Assembly (NCBI GenBank): GCA_021234535.1 | Contig: CM037839.1 | Span: forward strand, 27,791,475-27,855,474 | Length of the DNA: 64,000 nucleotides | From: Stichopus chloronotus | Taxonomy: Eukaryota; Echinodermata; Holothuroidea; Aspidochirotida; Stichopodidae | Reading direction: 5' to 3' | Part shown: piece by piece, positions 34,123 to 49,300 of the stretch | How the letters are laid out: each line of letters starts with the position of its first letter | Numbering within the stretch: position 1 is the stretch's first letter | Translations under genes and position numbers: made by a program | The notes under the pieces: model-generated | Seen by the model: only the letters and a program-made list of their open reading frames with translations | The model's database searches: none | What the model was told of the DNA's origin: nothing

Positions 34123-34865
34123 ATGAACTTTCTTTTGAGGAGATTTGGGAGCCAAGAGTCCTCGGCCTTCTGCAGTTCCTTCAGCAGATGTTGGAGAACG
34201 CATCCATATCATGATGGGATAGATGAAGGCAGAGTAAGACATGTATCGAGGAGAGAAGCAAATGAACATGTAACGGTTTTTGTGAGAGAACAACCAATCC
34301 TCCATTGATATCATGCACCTTCATGCTTTCTCTGGAGCGCAAACACTAACCCAAACAGTACTGTCTGGTTATTGCATCATATTTCATCATACAGGAAAAG
34401 TCTGATTTTTACTACAAAGCAAAATTCCTTGCGAGGATATGATGGAAAGAATATGGACATTCCATTGCTTTTCTCTTTTCATACAAAACCTGAATGTTTG
34501 GAATTTATTTTGCTGTATGATCTAAAGAAACACCTACAACCAATCTTACAAGAAATTACTAAAACTGTATTTTGAATATTTTAGAGGGATCTTAGAGATT
34601 ACTGGCATACCTCTACCAGTGCATTTTTCAACTGCAGTAGTCATCTATGCACTTGATACCTGAATACCTGTTAGCATGCAATGATTCTTCTTGATACTAT
34701 TCTTTCTTGCTTGAGATACATTTCTGTGAACAGTTTATGAAGGATACACATGTCAACACTGTGTAGTCTACATCCTCGGAAACAACAAGATGTAGTAGCG
34801 TTCACTTTGTAATATGTAGTTGTTCAGAATAATGGACATTAATCTTAGGTCACAACAGCAAATCC

Positions 34866-34871
34866 AATAAA
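34866..34871 (+). terminator. Candidate polyadenylation signal
   Basis: AATAAA lies 744 bp after the predicted TGA at 34122. A second AATAAA at 35689-35694 could serve a longer transcript. Confidence 0.45.
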
Positions 34872-37800
34872 GCCTGGGGAAATATAACCATCGTAGGAAT
34901 GTGCACATTTGTAGTACAAAGTTTTGTCAAATTGTGACGGTGTAACATTGGAGACTGAGGTATAATGTCTTCAGGATCATACAGTCACATTTTAAATCAT
35001 AATATTACAATGAGTTTTGCTCAGAGAAGTGGATAAATGAGAAATGACATCATGGAACAATAAGTGAAGTCTTAGCCTGGCAAAAGGTGTTGTCATGAAA
35101 CAATGTGACACAAATCCAGTGGAAATTTTTGGATAATATATCTCCGAAACAGCTAAACGTCACGACATAGTTTTCCGTGCATATCATCTGGTCGTCTCAA
35201 AAAATCAAACGGTTGCATTTACTTTTGGTTTCTCCAAAGATACAGCAAGATATCTAACGAATGGATTCTTGGGCCGTGTCCATTATATACAGCAAATAAT
35301 GAAGTCAGAGCTCTTTTGTCTTACCTCGTAAGATGCCCCCTGTTGTTTGGCTTCATTTGTTCAGTGTGTGACTGGTCACAGTGATGTCATCTAGAGCAAC
35401 TATTTTCTATGGTTTTCCTAGAAGCTCCATTTTCAATGAGATTCTCCAATCACAGAGGATACCAGCCTTTAAAATAAGCCCATGTAATTATCTACCCACA
35501 ATTCATGATGAAAGTTGCAAATTTATAACTTTGGAATTTTATTGTTGAATTTCAATCTTTCTGATGGAAAATGAAATTTGGTGACTTTTTTACGTATCTT
35601 TTGACAGCAGTTATGTTTAAGCATCATTTGAGTAACATGTTGGTCATGTCGATGTACATCTTTGGAAAACCAGTTTGTATTTAACTGAAATAAATTGTTT
35701 TTAATGAAGCATTTTGTGCACTATATTGCTCTTCTTTTGGGTGTGATTCAAACAAGTGTTACACTTGTATCCTTTAGTTTCATTTTTATACTTCTTTGCC
35801 AAGGATGCATAATGGAAGAGTGCCAACAGTGGCTTGTCCTCTTTCATTCTCAATGTTACTTTTTTACTACTTTTTTGCCCTGGCAAACATACATACATAA
35901 CATTTGCTTCCTTCAAGCTCATTGTTTATTATACTATGATAAATCAACCACCAGTTCCATCAACATATAGACTTGTTTTTTAGACTGAGGCATGTATCTA
36001 GAAAAGAACTGGTGCCATCCAAAGTTTGCAGAGCTAAACCCTGTATGACAATCCATTGGAAATGTGTTTCTATTACCATTTTTTAGATTTTTTTTTTAAA
36101 GTTTTATGAAAATGCAAAAATGATGATGTAGAGTGTTGCAGTCTTTTTCTTTTGTTAGGCAGATATAATCTCTTAATAATTACTGTTCATCTGGCTTACA
36201 CTCTGACACTTTACACTTCCAATATAAAATTCTGGCTTATGAAATTCTCCATTGTCCTTGGAATAAAGGATACCTAAACAAACGTAAGGCATATCATGCG
36301 AGTCCCTCAACATGACAAATTTGCATGTTTGGTCCATCTGAATTCATCATGCAGCAATTGAAAAACTGTGCATTTGTAACATGGTCAATATTTGATGGAT
36401 TTTGATGAAAATTGTGGCTGCTTTGATCATTTTTAATGATAAATTTGGCCAATACTCCAAACTGTGTTTTGTTGTGTCACTTGTGCTTCACTTTAAAAGG
36501 ATAGCTAATTTTTTAGAAAAATATATGTTTGGCACAACCTTCCACCCAATAGGGCAGTTACAATGCAAAGTAAAAAGAAGCTATTTAACATCTCACATAT
36601 TTACAAAAAATTCTCCCAGTTTCCTAAAAAGGTATATGATTGAATTCATATGTTTAGCCACTTTTAGGTAAGATTGTGAGAAAAACTGTCATTGCTAACC
36701 GATGGTGGTGTTCTGCTAAAGTAGTCCATGACATGATTCTCTTTTCAGCTCAAACAGCAAAAGCTAGTAAGGAACTAACAACCCATCTCTTATGTCAATG
36801 CAATTGTTTTATCAGCATCTGTGTGCACTCAAGCAAGTAGTAAGGATTACTTACTGCTAGGAAGGTAGAAGCAGGGTTCAAATTGCAAGGAACAACCACA
36901 GAACGTTGAAGTCACTGACGACCAATTGCACTCCCCTGGCTTGTGCCCGCCAGGATGGGACAGAGGGCCTAATGGGCATTTGCACAGCATGTCTTCCCAC
37001 AGTTGTACTGCTTACATGCAATGGATAATGGGCACCACTTGAGCCTCATGCTCCCCCCCCCCCCCATCCAGACAGATGTACCATATGCTACCATGGATCC
37101 GGTCTATTTGGTGAAATATTGCAGTCTTAAAATTATATATCTTCATTAAATTGGAGTGTAAGACTTGATGGCATCTTTACAGTTTTTGTTCCTCTATCCA
37201 CATATCTTAATTAAGTACAAACCTCTTCACAACCTACATTTACACAAGGATTTGTGGGAAGCATGGAAGATTTACAAACCATGCTCACCATACACAACAT
37301 GAAAATGCACAGACTTTTTGACAAATTGTGACAATATTTTAGGTTTACATGCTGTTCAAAATGGAACTGCAGGTGTGAACCCTTTGTACATTTGCAGTTG
37401 GTCTAAATACAAAGGCTTTAAAAACCGTCCAAGAGCGTCTACAACTTTTTGCCACACGTTGCAGTTACGACTATGTTTGTCTTCTAATTCTGAGAATGTG
37501 CACATGCACGGTCGATGTTGCAAAAAGGCTTGGAGGTCTCGCACAGACATTCAAGTAGTATGCTCTTGTTGACCTTCAACCAATTAGCAACATTGCTTCA
37601 CTGAATATCAATCATCAAGGCAAATGTAAAACACTGACCAAAATATGGAAAAGGACATTGAATGAAGTTTACAAATTTATTATTTTCCATATTTTTCTGA
37701 AAACTTTACTGGAAATCATACTCCCATTTCCCAAACAGGACTATTGTTTTTGTCTACTTTGCAAAATCAGTCAACTCCCTCCTCCCAACTGTGTCCCCAC

Positions 37801-40273
37801 GTAAACTTGATCATCTTTTACAGCACATCTATAATTTGAATAAAAGATATTACAACTCCTAAGTGTGAATATGCTGCACTAGATAATAGCAAATGCTGTC
37901 CTACTTAATGGCTTACATCTTTAATAAAAAACAAAAGAAGATATCAATTTCATGACAGGAGAAGCAAATTTAATTGTGTACATGCATCACAAAGAACAAG
38001 GAAAATGACAATGAAACACAAGTGAAGAAGTCACCAAAGTTTATGTCACTTTTGAAGTGAATAAACATCCTCATAATTGATTGATATAATTCATAGAACA
38101 TTGACACCTGACAAAAACTGCGCATTTCCCCAAAACTCCTTGTCGTAAAACATCTAAATGATGATTTTTATGTCAAATGAATTCCTGAAGATATAAGACT
38201 TATTGATACGACTAGTTGATAGTAGGTTTGATGTTGATGTTGCTCTTCATTTCACAATTAATAGTTTTTACTGCCTTCTGTCTGAGAGATTCCAGTAAGG
38301 CCAAAGATGGAAAACAGAAATCCCATGGTATATTCTCTAGTATTTTTCACTTTGTTGCATCAGCTCTGATATTGCTACTGCAAACAGGAAAATAATTTAT
38401 CTTTTTATTGGTAAAGATAAACATGAGAAATATCTCAGTTTAAACAGTTTATGATAATATAAATAAAAGAAGCAATGAGAGGAAAAAAAGGCATTCTTGA
38501 CCTATAAGCACATAGGGCTGCCATCCAAGTTCTCATATTATAAAGTTCAAGAAACTATGGCTGTATCACTTAACTCCAAAAGAAATTTCCATCCACAAGA
38601 GATGACAGATCCCTCTTCAAACTATCACCATATGATATAAAAAAGCTCACTACAAGCAATAAAATCTATTTGATTTTAGAGCTTACAGCACCGCAACAAA
38701 CCTTCTTTAAGTTGCAAATGAAGGGAACAATTAGTTAAGAAACGTTTTGAAATTTGAGTTTTTCAAAGTACAGACAGTGCATCCTTTGGCAGTGCATCCT
38801 CAGTCATCCACAAATGTTTGACGAATTGAGTTCATATTGAACAAAATCAGCGGTAAAACTGACCGAGTGACAGCACACTGGCAATGGAAAGTATCACTGT
38901 GCCAAAAAAATGGTTGCCGTGAAACAACGGGTGGGAATGTGACAACAGGCACGACCACAGCAAGCTTACATCACACTATCAAAATTCTTCAAAGGGAAGG
39001 ATTTCCCTTCCCTTAAAAACTTGCATCATGGCAACACAGCCCATCGCAACAAGCTTTCAAACTGGATTAGAGAGTAAGATGTAATGCTATGACAGTAGCA
39101 TCACCTATAAATAATGTAGCTGAATGCAAACAGCTCTGAGTAGATAAAAACATAGAGAAAAATGAACCGTCATTTCAAGAGCTCTTTGAGGAGGTATACC
39201 GGTTAGCTTATGGCATAAAGGGATTTGACTTCAAAGGAAGTAACCTGAAATGTAGCCAAATGATAAAAGGTCCTTTGTGGATCATACTACACTTACTGGT
39301 CAGGTACAACACTTTTAATACCTCTGTGCAAACCTCAAACTTTCTCACCCTTAAATTGTCTAAATTTTGCTTCTTTCATCCACTTTGATTATGCCTTACC
39401 AAACTGAACATATCTATAAAGTGAGGGGATGATACAATACGCATGACAAAGAGGAAATGACATTTCCAATTGGAATAAACCTTTCAAAAAACTATTAAGT
39501 TAAGCAAGAAAAATTTGATATAAATTTAAAACCTTATTCCACAGATATCTGCAGTACCTTTAACTTCACTGTAGTATTCTAACATAAATGTCACATGCCT
39601 CATTCTGTGATGAAACGTTTGCCTTGCTTAGAAGGCCAACCTGTGGAAGGTCACAATTTCAAAGACAGTAAGCACTCTCAAGTTCAAATGCAGGCATTAG
39701 TTGACAGAGTTGAAACAAAAGATAAAAGGATGAAGGACGCTTGGTTGAGATAAGCACCTCAAATTAATCAAACTTTACAAAAAGATTGATTAAGTTTGCA
39801 ATTTGATACATCAGAATGACCAAGAAAAAAAAAAATCACAAGAAGAGGGATGACATTTGCTCCTTGGGAAACCTTTCAGGTTGACACTTTAATGCTAAGC
39901 TTTTACCTGTACACTATTGATGTCCAATGGATTCACATGTAAACAAAACAAACAAATGCAAAGAAAGAAAGCTTGTAAAAGTCTGCTCATCATGGTAGCT
40001 ATTACAAAAGGTCACAATGAAAATGACAAATTATGTTGTGGACTATGCTCCAGAAGTTCTCCAGATAGTATAATGGACTAAGAAAGATAGGTATAGTCCT
40101 TGAAATGATGACCAAAAGGAAAACTCCTACTCCACAGGTGCTTCAAGGGTGTGACAAAGTCAGGTGATATCCAACCCTAAAGTAAATCATTTTCTTTTTT
40201 TATTTGTATGGATGGAATGATAACGCCATGATAACCATAAACAGTGACTTTTTGCCTCATCTGAACAGGGCTC

Positions 40274-40279
40274 TTTATT
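40274..40279 (-). terminator. Candidate RAD23 polyadenylation signal
   Basis: TTTATT on the plus strand is AATAAA on the minus strand, about 110 bp after the RAD23 stop codon. Another lies at 40198-40203. Confidence 0.5.
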
Positions 40280-40386
40280 ATCATTTCTGTGAAGTCATGA
40301 AGAAAGAATCATTAACATAACTGCGACAGGAGTTGAATGGGGCCATCTATTTACAGGGCATCATCAGCCAAGCCAAGCCCACATTT

Positions 40387-43300
40387 CTAATCGTCATCCA
40401 TGTTCTGATTTATAAGGAAGTTTGCAGCAAGTTGTTCATTCTTTTCACAGGCAAAGTAAGCTTGAACTACCATGTCTTCAGAATACCCCATAGCCTTCAA
40501 CTGAAAAGAAAAAAGAATGTAACATCATAGCAAAACCAGTTCAAGAGTGACATGAGAGGTGAGGCACCAAACATAGAAGGAGTAAACAGATCTAAAGAAG
40601 ATAGGTAACTAAAAGAACTTCTCAGTGAATGTTCACTTATGAGTAGGACCCACATATGAAAAAAAATTTAACATATCTATCGGATCATAGAGGTCTTTGT
40701 CAAACTTCAGTTGCTAGGTCACTCTTTACTTACTTCATGCATGCACTTTCTTCATTTGGAGGAGAATTCAACAAAAACACAATTCAAAGAAACTAGCTTT
40801 CCTCCAGAAACAAAAAGGGGACACGTGAGGTTCACATTAAGGGTTTCCTATTCACCAGCTCTACAATCACATTGGGACACATTTTATCCTTCAGAGAAAA
40901 AAAAAAACTGGAAACACATTACACCATGGCCATGGAATTGCAAAAGTATTGTCAATCATATTCAGGTCATTCTATTGAGGCCATTAAAAACTACAATGAT
41001 ATCTTTTCAACAAATGTAGAACTAACTCTCTCAAACTTACCCTCTCAATGGCTGCCCTTTCTGTTGCTGTGACTTGAATGTAGCTGACCCCCTGCTGAGC
41101 TCCAGGTACAACTGCTGGTCCCCCTCCACCTCCTCCTGTGCTGCCACCACTCTCAGTGCCACTGGTTGGGGCAGGAGATGATCCAGGACCAGATAGACTT
41201 CCACCAGCTGGGGGTGCATCGCCTTCAGGTAGGGGCTCATTCAACATTGAAATGAAGGCCTCCTGGTTCTGATTTATCATCTGATGATGAAGGAGATAGA
41301 CATAAAAGTCCCAATTATGTTAATGAGCACAAACATGAATATTCAATGACAACAGAACTAATAGCAAATGAGCATCACCAACCACAATTATGCACTCAAC
41401 ACTAAAAGGAAGATAAAATGCTTAAACAAAATTAAGCAATAATAGACACAAGGGATTTAACTTATCGCTAGTAAATACTTCTCCAACAGTTGTGCCATGA
41501 ATTGCCACAACTGTGAACCTTGGATCAATTTAAAGAAACAACATGATGAGGATATTCAAATATCATGCTCTGTGACAATATCTAACTAGAATATGATTAC
41601 AAGAGGCCCAAGTACCCTGTCTACGAGTTTACATTTTACACTGGTTGTGGTGAATATCATTTTTGATATTCTGAATGTGTACTTCCAAATAAATAACACC
41701 AGAAAAGTGCTATTTAGATTAGATGGAGGTACACGACACTTTGAAGTACCGTTTGAAGCCGCCAAGGTTCACACAGTAATCTGTCATTGTATCATTCCTG
41801 ACATTTCTTTCAGGCTCATACAGGATTAAAAAGCAAACACAATGCATTATTTGCATCTGCTACGGTTGCAGAAGGACAAGGAAGTTGCCAACACTGTCAC
41901 AGCATTCCCAGTAGTCTGGAAAATAAAAAATTAGTTCAAAAGCAGGATTAAAGGGTTTTGGTAGTGTTGAACTGGTTTAAAGGGGCTCATTGAGTTGATA
42001 TCAGTAAAGACTGCGGTGATTTTGAAGTATACAAACACACGACAATACTCACAATTAGCATAATTAATCAAGTTTCACATCCAATAGTTATATGAAAACT
42101 GTCAATTTTTTCGAATTTTTGACCGTTACTTGCTCTGATTGTGTGCATGTGAATGTACTAATGTGAAAATGTCTGGTCACAAAGTTTCAAAAACCAAATT
42201 TAATCGTTGGTTACTCACTCATTAATGTTCCAACATATGTAAAACTTTGGGATCCTTCTAGTTTGACTGTTTGTCATTAGTATGTGAAGGAAACTTGACC
42301 AGTTTAGAAAAATTGAGTGAATTTCACAAAACGACTCAATGAGTCTCTTTAAATATTGAGTCAGATAGTGACTCAGAAAATGAGGTTGATTTTGCATCCA
42401 TGGGCAAGTGATTTAAAGAGAAACCCTACAAATAAGATGAAAACTATGGCTTTTGCTTGTATTTGCTTCAAATGAGGAGGAAAAGAAGGTGATGACATAA
42501 TTTTGGGGGTAACTATTTATAGTGTATTGTTTTTCCACTGTTATGTTAAAATTTGCAAAAACAAAGACTTTTTGCAAAAATTAATTCTGCAGTGCCATGA
42601 AAGTCACTATACTAATTTCCATTTCTACAGTTAACTGGTTAAACACAATACTGCAACAAGCAGCACTGAAGAAGTGGTACAGTAGCAATGTACTCGGCTG
42701 TGTGCACATTATGAGAGGAAAAATTAATTTTGAAAAAAGTCTTGTCATGATTTCATCCAATGTACAATCAGTGACAGCTTGGATATCTGAAATTTGCTGA
42801 ATCAGCAACTGGAGTCTAGAGACATCATGACATGGATATCAATATTTGCTAGAAGAAGAAAATGCAGAAGTGAGGAGGTACACTGTTAACCATTGGTATA
42901 AACCAACCTTCCAATAAATAATGGAATGGACTACAGCAACAAATTATCCATAACAATTAGTTGAACCATATTTCAGAGTGTAACGTAAAACTGTCATAGC
43001 AGTAAGTATATACTTTATACACTATCTTGGGGGTCAAAGGTCATTTGATGTCGCCAGAGGTTAACCTTTGTGAACATAGAATCTGAAGATAGGATCATGG
43101 AAACTGCCTGATCATGTGAATGCATTATGTCAGCAGTTGCCAATAAGGGAGGTCCCCTTCCAGTTGGCATTTAAGTAACTCAATGGGAGTGGTTATGCTA
43201 GCAGGTGTTTGAAAAGGCTTAATTGAATAGGACGCTGCATACGGAAGAAATGAGTCTTCTAAAATTCGATTCACAATTGTTTTCAGAAATCGGACTTAAC

Positions 43301-46300
43301 TAAAGAGAAAGACTCCTGTTACAGAACATTTCTCAACCTGGTGCAAGTGCTTCAGCCGATCATCACAATTCCTTTGGCACTTTCAGGGCTGTTTCAACGT
43401 CACTCAATCGAGTGTCTTTTCAAGTTCATTGCACTCTGATGCCAAAGCTTAATCTGCATATTATAAACATCAGAGGAGTCGTACTTTCCCAATGTCCTTT
43501 GGTATTACAGCTCCCTGGTGAAAAGAGCATTGCACATGAAAAGATTGCGAACCACTATGCTCGATCAAGTACAAGATATTAATTTTTGATGGGGTCAGTG
43601 GTCACCTGCCGTCAACAGTGGACAGCTTTTGTTTACAGCTCTGGTAATTAAGATCATGCAGTGAGATTGAACTTTTGTTGCTAAAAAATAATTTTTTACT
43701 CATACTAGTACATTTAAATGAACGATTTGGCTTAAAACTACTTTTAATGAAAGAGATAAAGACCTATTTTGAGCTTCCTTATGAGATCGAACGCTGATAT
43801 TAAATAGCTGTTTTTGGTGTGTGCCATGTTAGTTCACTTTTTAAGCAGAATTTAACAGGAAGGTGCATGAAGCATAATTAGGCCTACTTATTACCAGCCT
43901 TGGAAAACTTTGACTGATTACTCTTGAACAGGGTCGAGAAATCTTGTGAACGCATTTATTTTTAAGGGGAAGGACCTAAACACTTTTAAGTTAATGTGTA
44001 GGTGCAGTATGTGAAGATGGTCGTTGTAAATTTTATGGATTGAGGGTTATTTTGGGGTCACTACAAGGTGCATAATTTTAAGCTCTCAGCTGGTAACATT
44101 GTTTCCCTCTTCTTTTGTGGATACTGTAAACAGGTATTTAATGTAACCAGCAGCTGTAATTGTAATGATTTAGGAAAGAGATACTCTGAGAACTTCAAAG
44201 CTGTTGCCATATAGCTGTCTTATTCTTTTCCGTTTGATTCTGTGACATATTGCACAAAAGAATCTCATACCTGCATCCTGCTATGGCCATAAATTTAGTG
44301 TTTAATGCTGCTTTGGTACTCATAAGCGAGTGGTTTTTGAATTGCTAAACTAATACATAATCCCTTTCATGCAAAGACATAAGTTAAGTAGATAGTGACC
44401 CTTCTCAACTGCAACCTTTCCCGAGAGATAGTGTTTACAAGGTACCTCAAATGACCTTTGACCTCCACCAAAATAATAGGGATCTTCTGCTCATTATTAC
44501 CAACCCACACACCAAATATGACATCAGTCATGGTAACCATCAATTATTTTCAAATCACACCATTTTTCTTACTTCATATCAGTTTGTTTTGTATTTTTTA
44601 ATCGCACAAAGAGTAGGGAGGCAGAATCAAGTGAAAATACAAGGAGGTGGTGAGTAAACACACCTGGAGTAACTCTGGATTTGATTGTCCCACTTGCTGT
44701 AGTAGGACCGGAAGGAGGGCCGGGTTATGTCGCACTAGCTGCCTCATAGTAGCAAACTGACTCTGCCCTCTTAAGAATGCTAATCTATTCTCTGCACTGT
44801 CACCACCTGTCGTTGCTTGTCCTTGTTGAGATGGTGGATTGCTGGCACTGCTCTCGCTTGTATTTGATGGTGGTGGCTGGGCTTCCTCTTCTCCTCCTTC
44901 ATGAAGGTCAGGTATTTCCTTTGAAAATGATGGCATTGTGGGAAAGCAAATAACAAAGGGGTCAAGAACTATGCCATGTGGTAAGACTGACGAAAGGTGC
45001 TAGACCTTCGACAGTATGACGAGTATGATCTGAATGGAAGACACTCACAATAAGTAGGAACGTTAAAGACTGGCTAGAAAAGATGCAATAGTGTGCAGTC
45101 ATGTAATGTAGATCGCTAAATTTCTGACTTCAAAATACTGAAATTACGGTCATGAGAGACTAAATCGATACACATTTTCAATTGATCAAAAGTTCTGATA
45201 GCTGTCCTTGTATCAATAAATCAGTCAGTCATTGAGTCAGTGTGGGAATGGTAATTTCCACCACTCCTTGCTCATTTCAAACGGTCATTATGCTCATTAC
45301 GACCATTTACAGCAATGTTCAATACAATGCACTTACTGTCATAAGGTATTCCACGGCTCTATCTGGATTATTAAAGCTTGCTCTCAACGCTCTAATCACC
45401 CTCTCTTTGTCAAAACCAATGTCCATTATCTTGGCTACCATTGCTTCATACTCGGAGCCTGTTACCAAGGTGGACTCTGCACTCTCTAATGACACCTGAG
45501 ATGAAGCTCCGGGTGTGGCGGATGGTTCAGAGGGTTGAGATGGTGTTGTGCTAGCACTGGCTGTAGTTTGCTGTGTTTTAGACTCTTCTTTCTTCTCTAC
45601 TGATGACGACGTCTCCTCCTTTGTTGCTTCTGAGGCTTTTGAGGTGTCTGTCGGAGCTGCCGCTGCCGCCGGCTGCGCCGTCTCTGTGGCTGTTGCAGAG
45701 GGCTGCGACGTCGTTTCTTGCTTCGGGGCTTCTGTTTTGGAGGCCTGTTTTGGCTGACAAAGACAAAAGTAAGACTACGTACATTCTGCAGAAACAACGC
45801 ACAAATGTTGATAGGAGTCAAAACCTTCAATGCATCATCACTAGATGTAAATGCAAACCAAATCTTTTGAAGGATGTGGTCACTTAAGTGTCAATGTCAG
45901 GGTCCTGGTACAGATCAGTTTCAACAAGATAAGATGTTACTGGTACATGGGTGGTCTTACCTTTGTCACCATGACCACAACAAAATTTGGCTCCACAATG
46001 TGGCATTCTTTCAAGGAGGATTCATCATTTAATATTTTACCTGAAAACCAAGAAAGAAAATCAGAAAATTAAATAAATGCAATGATTTATAAACCAATTA
46101 ACAATTTCAGATTATGCTTTGGTCGAGTTGTTAAAGTGACAGACAGCTGTAACAGCTGTTGTTGCATACTTGGTAAGTTTCACTTACAATAGACAAAAAC
46201 CATCTACAGTGTTTTGAGAAACAAAATTTATTTCACCTGAGACAGAACAAATGTTGCAGGGAATACTTTAACTTTCCCATTAACCTCTGTCTTTAACTTA

Positions 46301-49300
46301 TGCATTACAAAAAAGATATCTAAACATCTGGCAGATCTGTCAAGACTCTTCCTTCAGTATGTAAAAAGGTTGCATAGATATACACTTCAATTAACTTGAC
46401 ACTATTTTTTACATGTTCTTCTTCCCATCATTTCAACAGAAAGCAAACTGTCAGTTGGTGTACATGTGCTATTCAATTGTACCAGCCTTTATTCCAAAAT
46501 GCTATCTGTGAATGAGTTTTGCTACAGTGGCTTACCAGCATATATTAACTTTTGTCCAGTAGCAGGATAGTCTTTGCCTCTTTCTGCTTCAATTTTTTCC
46601 TTTAGATCTTTGACCTGTGAGGAATATAACAATACATGTGTGATTATGGTATTACAATTTACGTTGTTTTACCCCACAATGGAACACTAAGCATCAAAAT
46701 GAGCACATGGAAGAATGCTGACTCTGGAAGGTCAAAGCAAAAAGTGAAAGTGAAGGGCTGTGTTGGCATTAAGGTGATGAAAACACTCTGGTGCACAGTA
46801 ATCAGGACAAGACTGACTTCTTAAATGAACAATTTGTTTCAGTCTTTACTAAGGAATCACCTTTCATAGGTCCTCTTTGTGTTGATTGTAAATCTTCTTT
46901 TGATAACATTTTACTCTCTGATGACCAGGTGGCTGAGATACTAGAACCAAATGGCCTGATTGGGTTCTTACAGTCATTCTTGTTCACAGTGTGAATATTT
47001 ATTTTGCTTATTCTATTAATGTTATTTTTTGGAATGTCTCGATGTCAGCTGCGTTCCAGCCGATTGGAAACAAGCCAACAACACTCCAGCTTCAAGCTGA
47101 CCACAGTTTGTCCTGAATTAAAGGTTTATCAGTTTGACAAGGGCTATGTGTAAAGTAAAGATGGTTCAGTCTAGTTTTTAATGGATGAGCTACTAGTCGC
47201 TGCTGCTGATAACACCTAGCTACATGGAGCAATTGACGTTTCCCTACCACAAAAAGGCTTGAATAAGTAAAAATCTTAGCCTTAGATTTGGTCAATGTCC
47301 TTCAATGCTAACAAATGCAAACAGCCACTTCCTGTTGGGGCAAAAACTTCAGCCCATGATCACTACATGGATGGTAGTGTTTTGAATACATCAATGTAGC
47401 TATGGAAAAGGACCACGGTGAAGTCATAACGGATGATTTGAAGCCTTCTCAAAAGCATGCAGCAGCTACTGATAGAGCTCAATACAGGAGAAGGGTTCTT
47501 GAGTGAATTAAGAGAAATATTTGTACTTTCAGTAAAGGGATGGTGCTGAGTTTGTATAAACAGTTGTTAAGACCTGATCTTGATTATGCTGTAAAGACAT
47601 GGAGTTCTTGTTATGCAAAGGACAAGTTTCTCATTGGACAAGTCCAAAGGGTCAGTAGGCTTATTCAAGAAATGTTTTGTTTCCTCATCACATACAGTAT
47701 AAGACTGCAGATCCTTAACTTACTATGCTTGATCTGAGAAGGGTGAGATATGATGATGATGACTAACGTTTGTAATCTCCTCTCTAGGAGTGATTCTCTG
47801 ACAATTTGTTGCTTTTGAAGGTTGATTCCAACTCCCAAGGTAGGAGTCATGGTAAAAGACTAGTGGAATCTTTCTCTAGACCTGACATTTTAGCAATTCA
47901 GCTTCTCTCATATGGTTGTTAGAGAATGGAATAGTCTACCTGAAAGGGTTGCTAACTCCAGTTTTGAACATTGTGTCAAGGTCGAATTCACAGGTTTTTT
48001 TTGCTGATTGAGGAAGAATAATTGCTCTTTGGTGTCTGAGTGGATTTGCTGGGTTGTTTTCTTTTTGTCAGGGCCAGAGACCCCACAGCATGTTATAAGG
48101 CATCTTCTAGGGCGTTCAGCCCACCTTCCAACTTTAACATGTAATATTGGCAAGCAGTTTTGTCAAACTGGGCAGAAATAAAAGTTACATACACCTGTAC
48201 AGTATACATGAGGCTTCTACTGGATACTATATCTAGAGGGAAAATATGATACACTTTGGAGCATGCACAAAAAAAAAATAATGGTCACTAAAAACATTGC
48301 AGGTATTATGAACATTAAAAACATAACAAGAACACTGAGACCTAAACGTAACTATTTCTACTTTTACAGTACATAGCTGAGTTGTTCTTCTTAGTTGACT
48401 TTCTTCTAGTATGATGCATGGGTACTTTACTCTTTGTTTACAGTAAGTTAGTGCTAACAAATTAGGCAATATGTGTAGGTCTAGCCTGTATCGATTGCAT
48501 GGTTTTACCATCGTAATGTGAAATAGATGCTTTATTAAGCCCTAAGACAGTAACAGCCACTGTGTACTGTGTACCAGGTTAACCACGATCACTTACAGTG
48601 AAGCATACATTTACTTTAAGAGGCCTTGAGGTTTGTTTTGTGTGAGATATTGATATGAAAATTTTAAAAAGGATTTGGAATTTACTTTTGGTTTGTTTTG
48701 ATGTTGATATGTTAGTATTACAATAACATTTGAAAAAGCATATTTTTGTTGATTTTTTGGAGGTGGTGCTGGTACTGATAATTTTCCCCGGTCTTCCAAA
48801 GTATTCAAAAGTACTGGTACTCGCACACATTCTGCTGCCGGTACTGCGACTACCAGAGTACTGAGTCTGACTTGGGTACCGGGATACCGCCCAACCCTAA
48901 TACACACGTTATAATCGAATATTTATCAGCAGAGTTAAGTCACAGATAAGCAACAGAATTAAATGATTTGCAGATATTGCAATGAAAAATCAGAAGTAAA
49001 AAAATTACTCGTTTACAGGTGAATGTTTTAGAAGTTTTGAAGGTAGACCTGTGCACTGTGATAAACAGACATTCAAAACAATGAAATCTAGGCTAACAAG
49101 TAACAACCACACTCTTCTTCATCAATAATTGTAATGGTTCCACTTGGATAGGTTGACTGAAGACATGCATGTTTACGTAGCTAATCTAGGCCTGCAAGTG
49201 GTTGCATTTCACACCCATCACTTTCCCAAACACAGCAGCAGGAAATTTAACTTTCCTATATTTTGCTTCCATGCAGTTACAGAAAACTAACCAAAGACTA

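Larger units (their letters stand above)
34123..40386. other. Intergenic space between convergent genes
   Basis: This holds the probable 3' UTR of the SET-recombinase gene and the downstream side of RAD23. I see no further gene. A dispersed repeat at about 35190-35400 matches 13090-13300, and a C-run lies near 37054. Short open frames are random. Confidence 0.6.

Noticed and set aside
45548..45887. Ala/Val-rich plus-strand and Arg/Gln-rich minus-strand frames
   Set aside because: They are other frames of the RAD23 exon 45337-45753, whose true frame is fixed by splice phase and the UBA1 domain.
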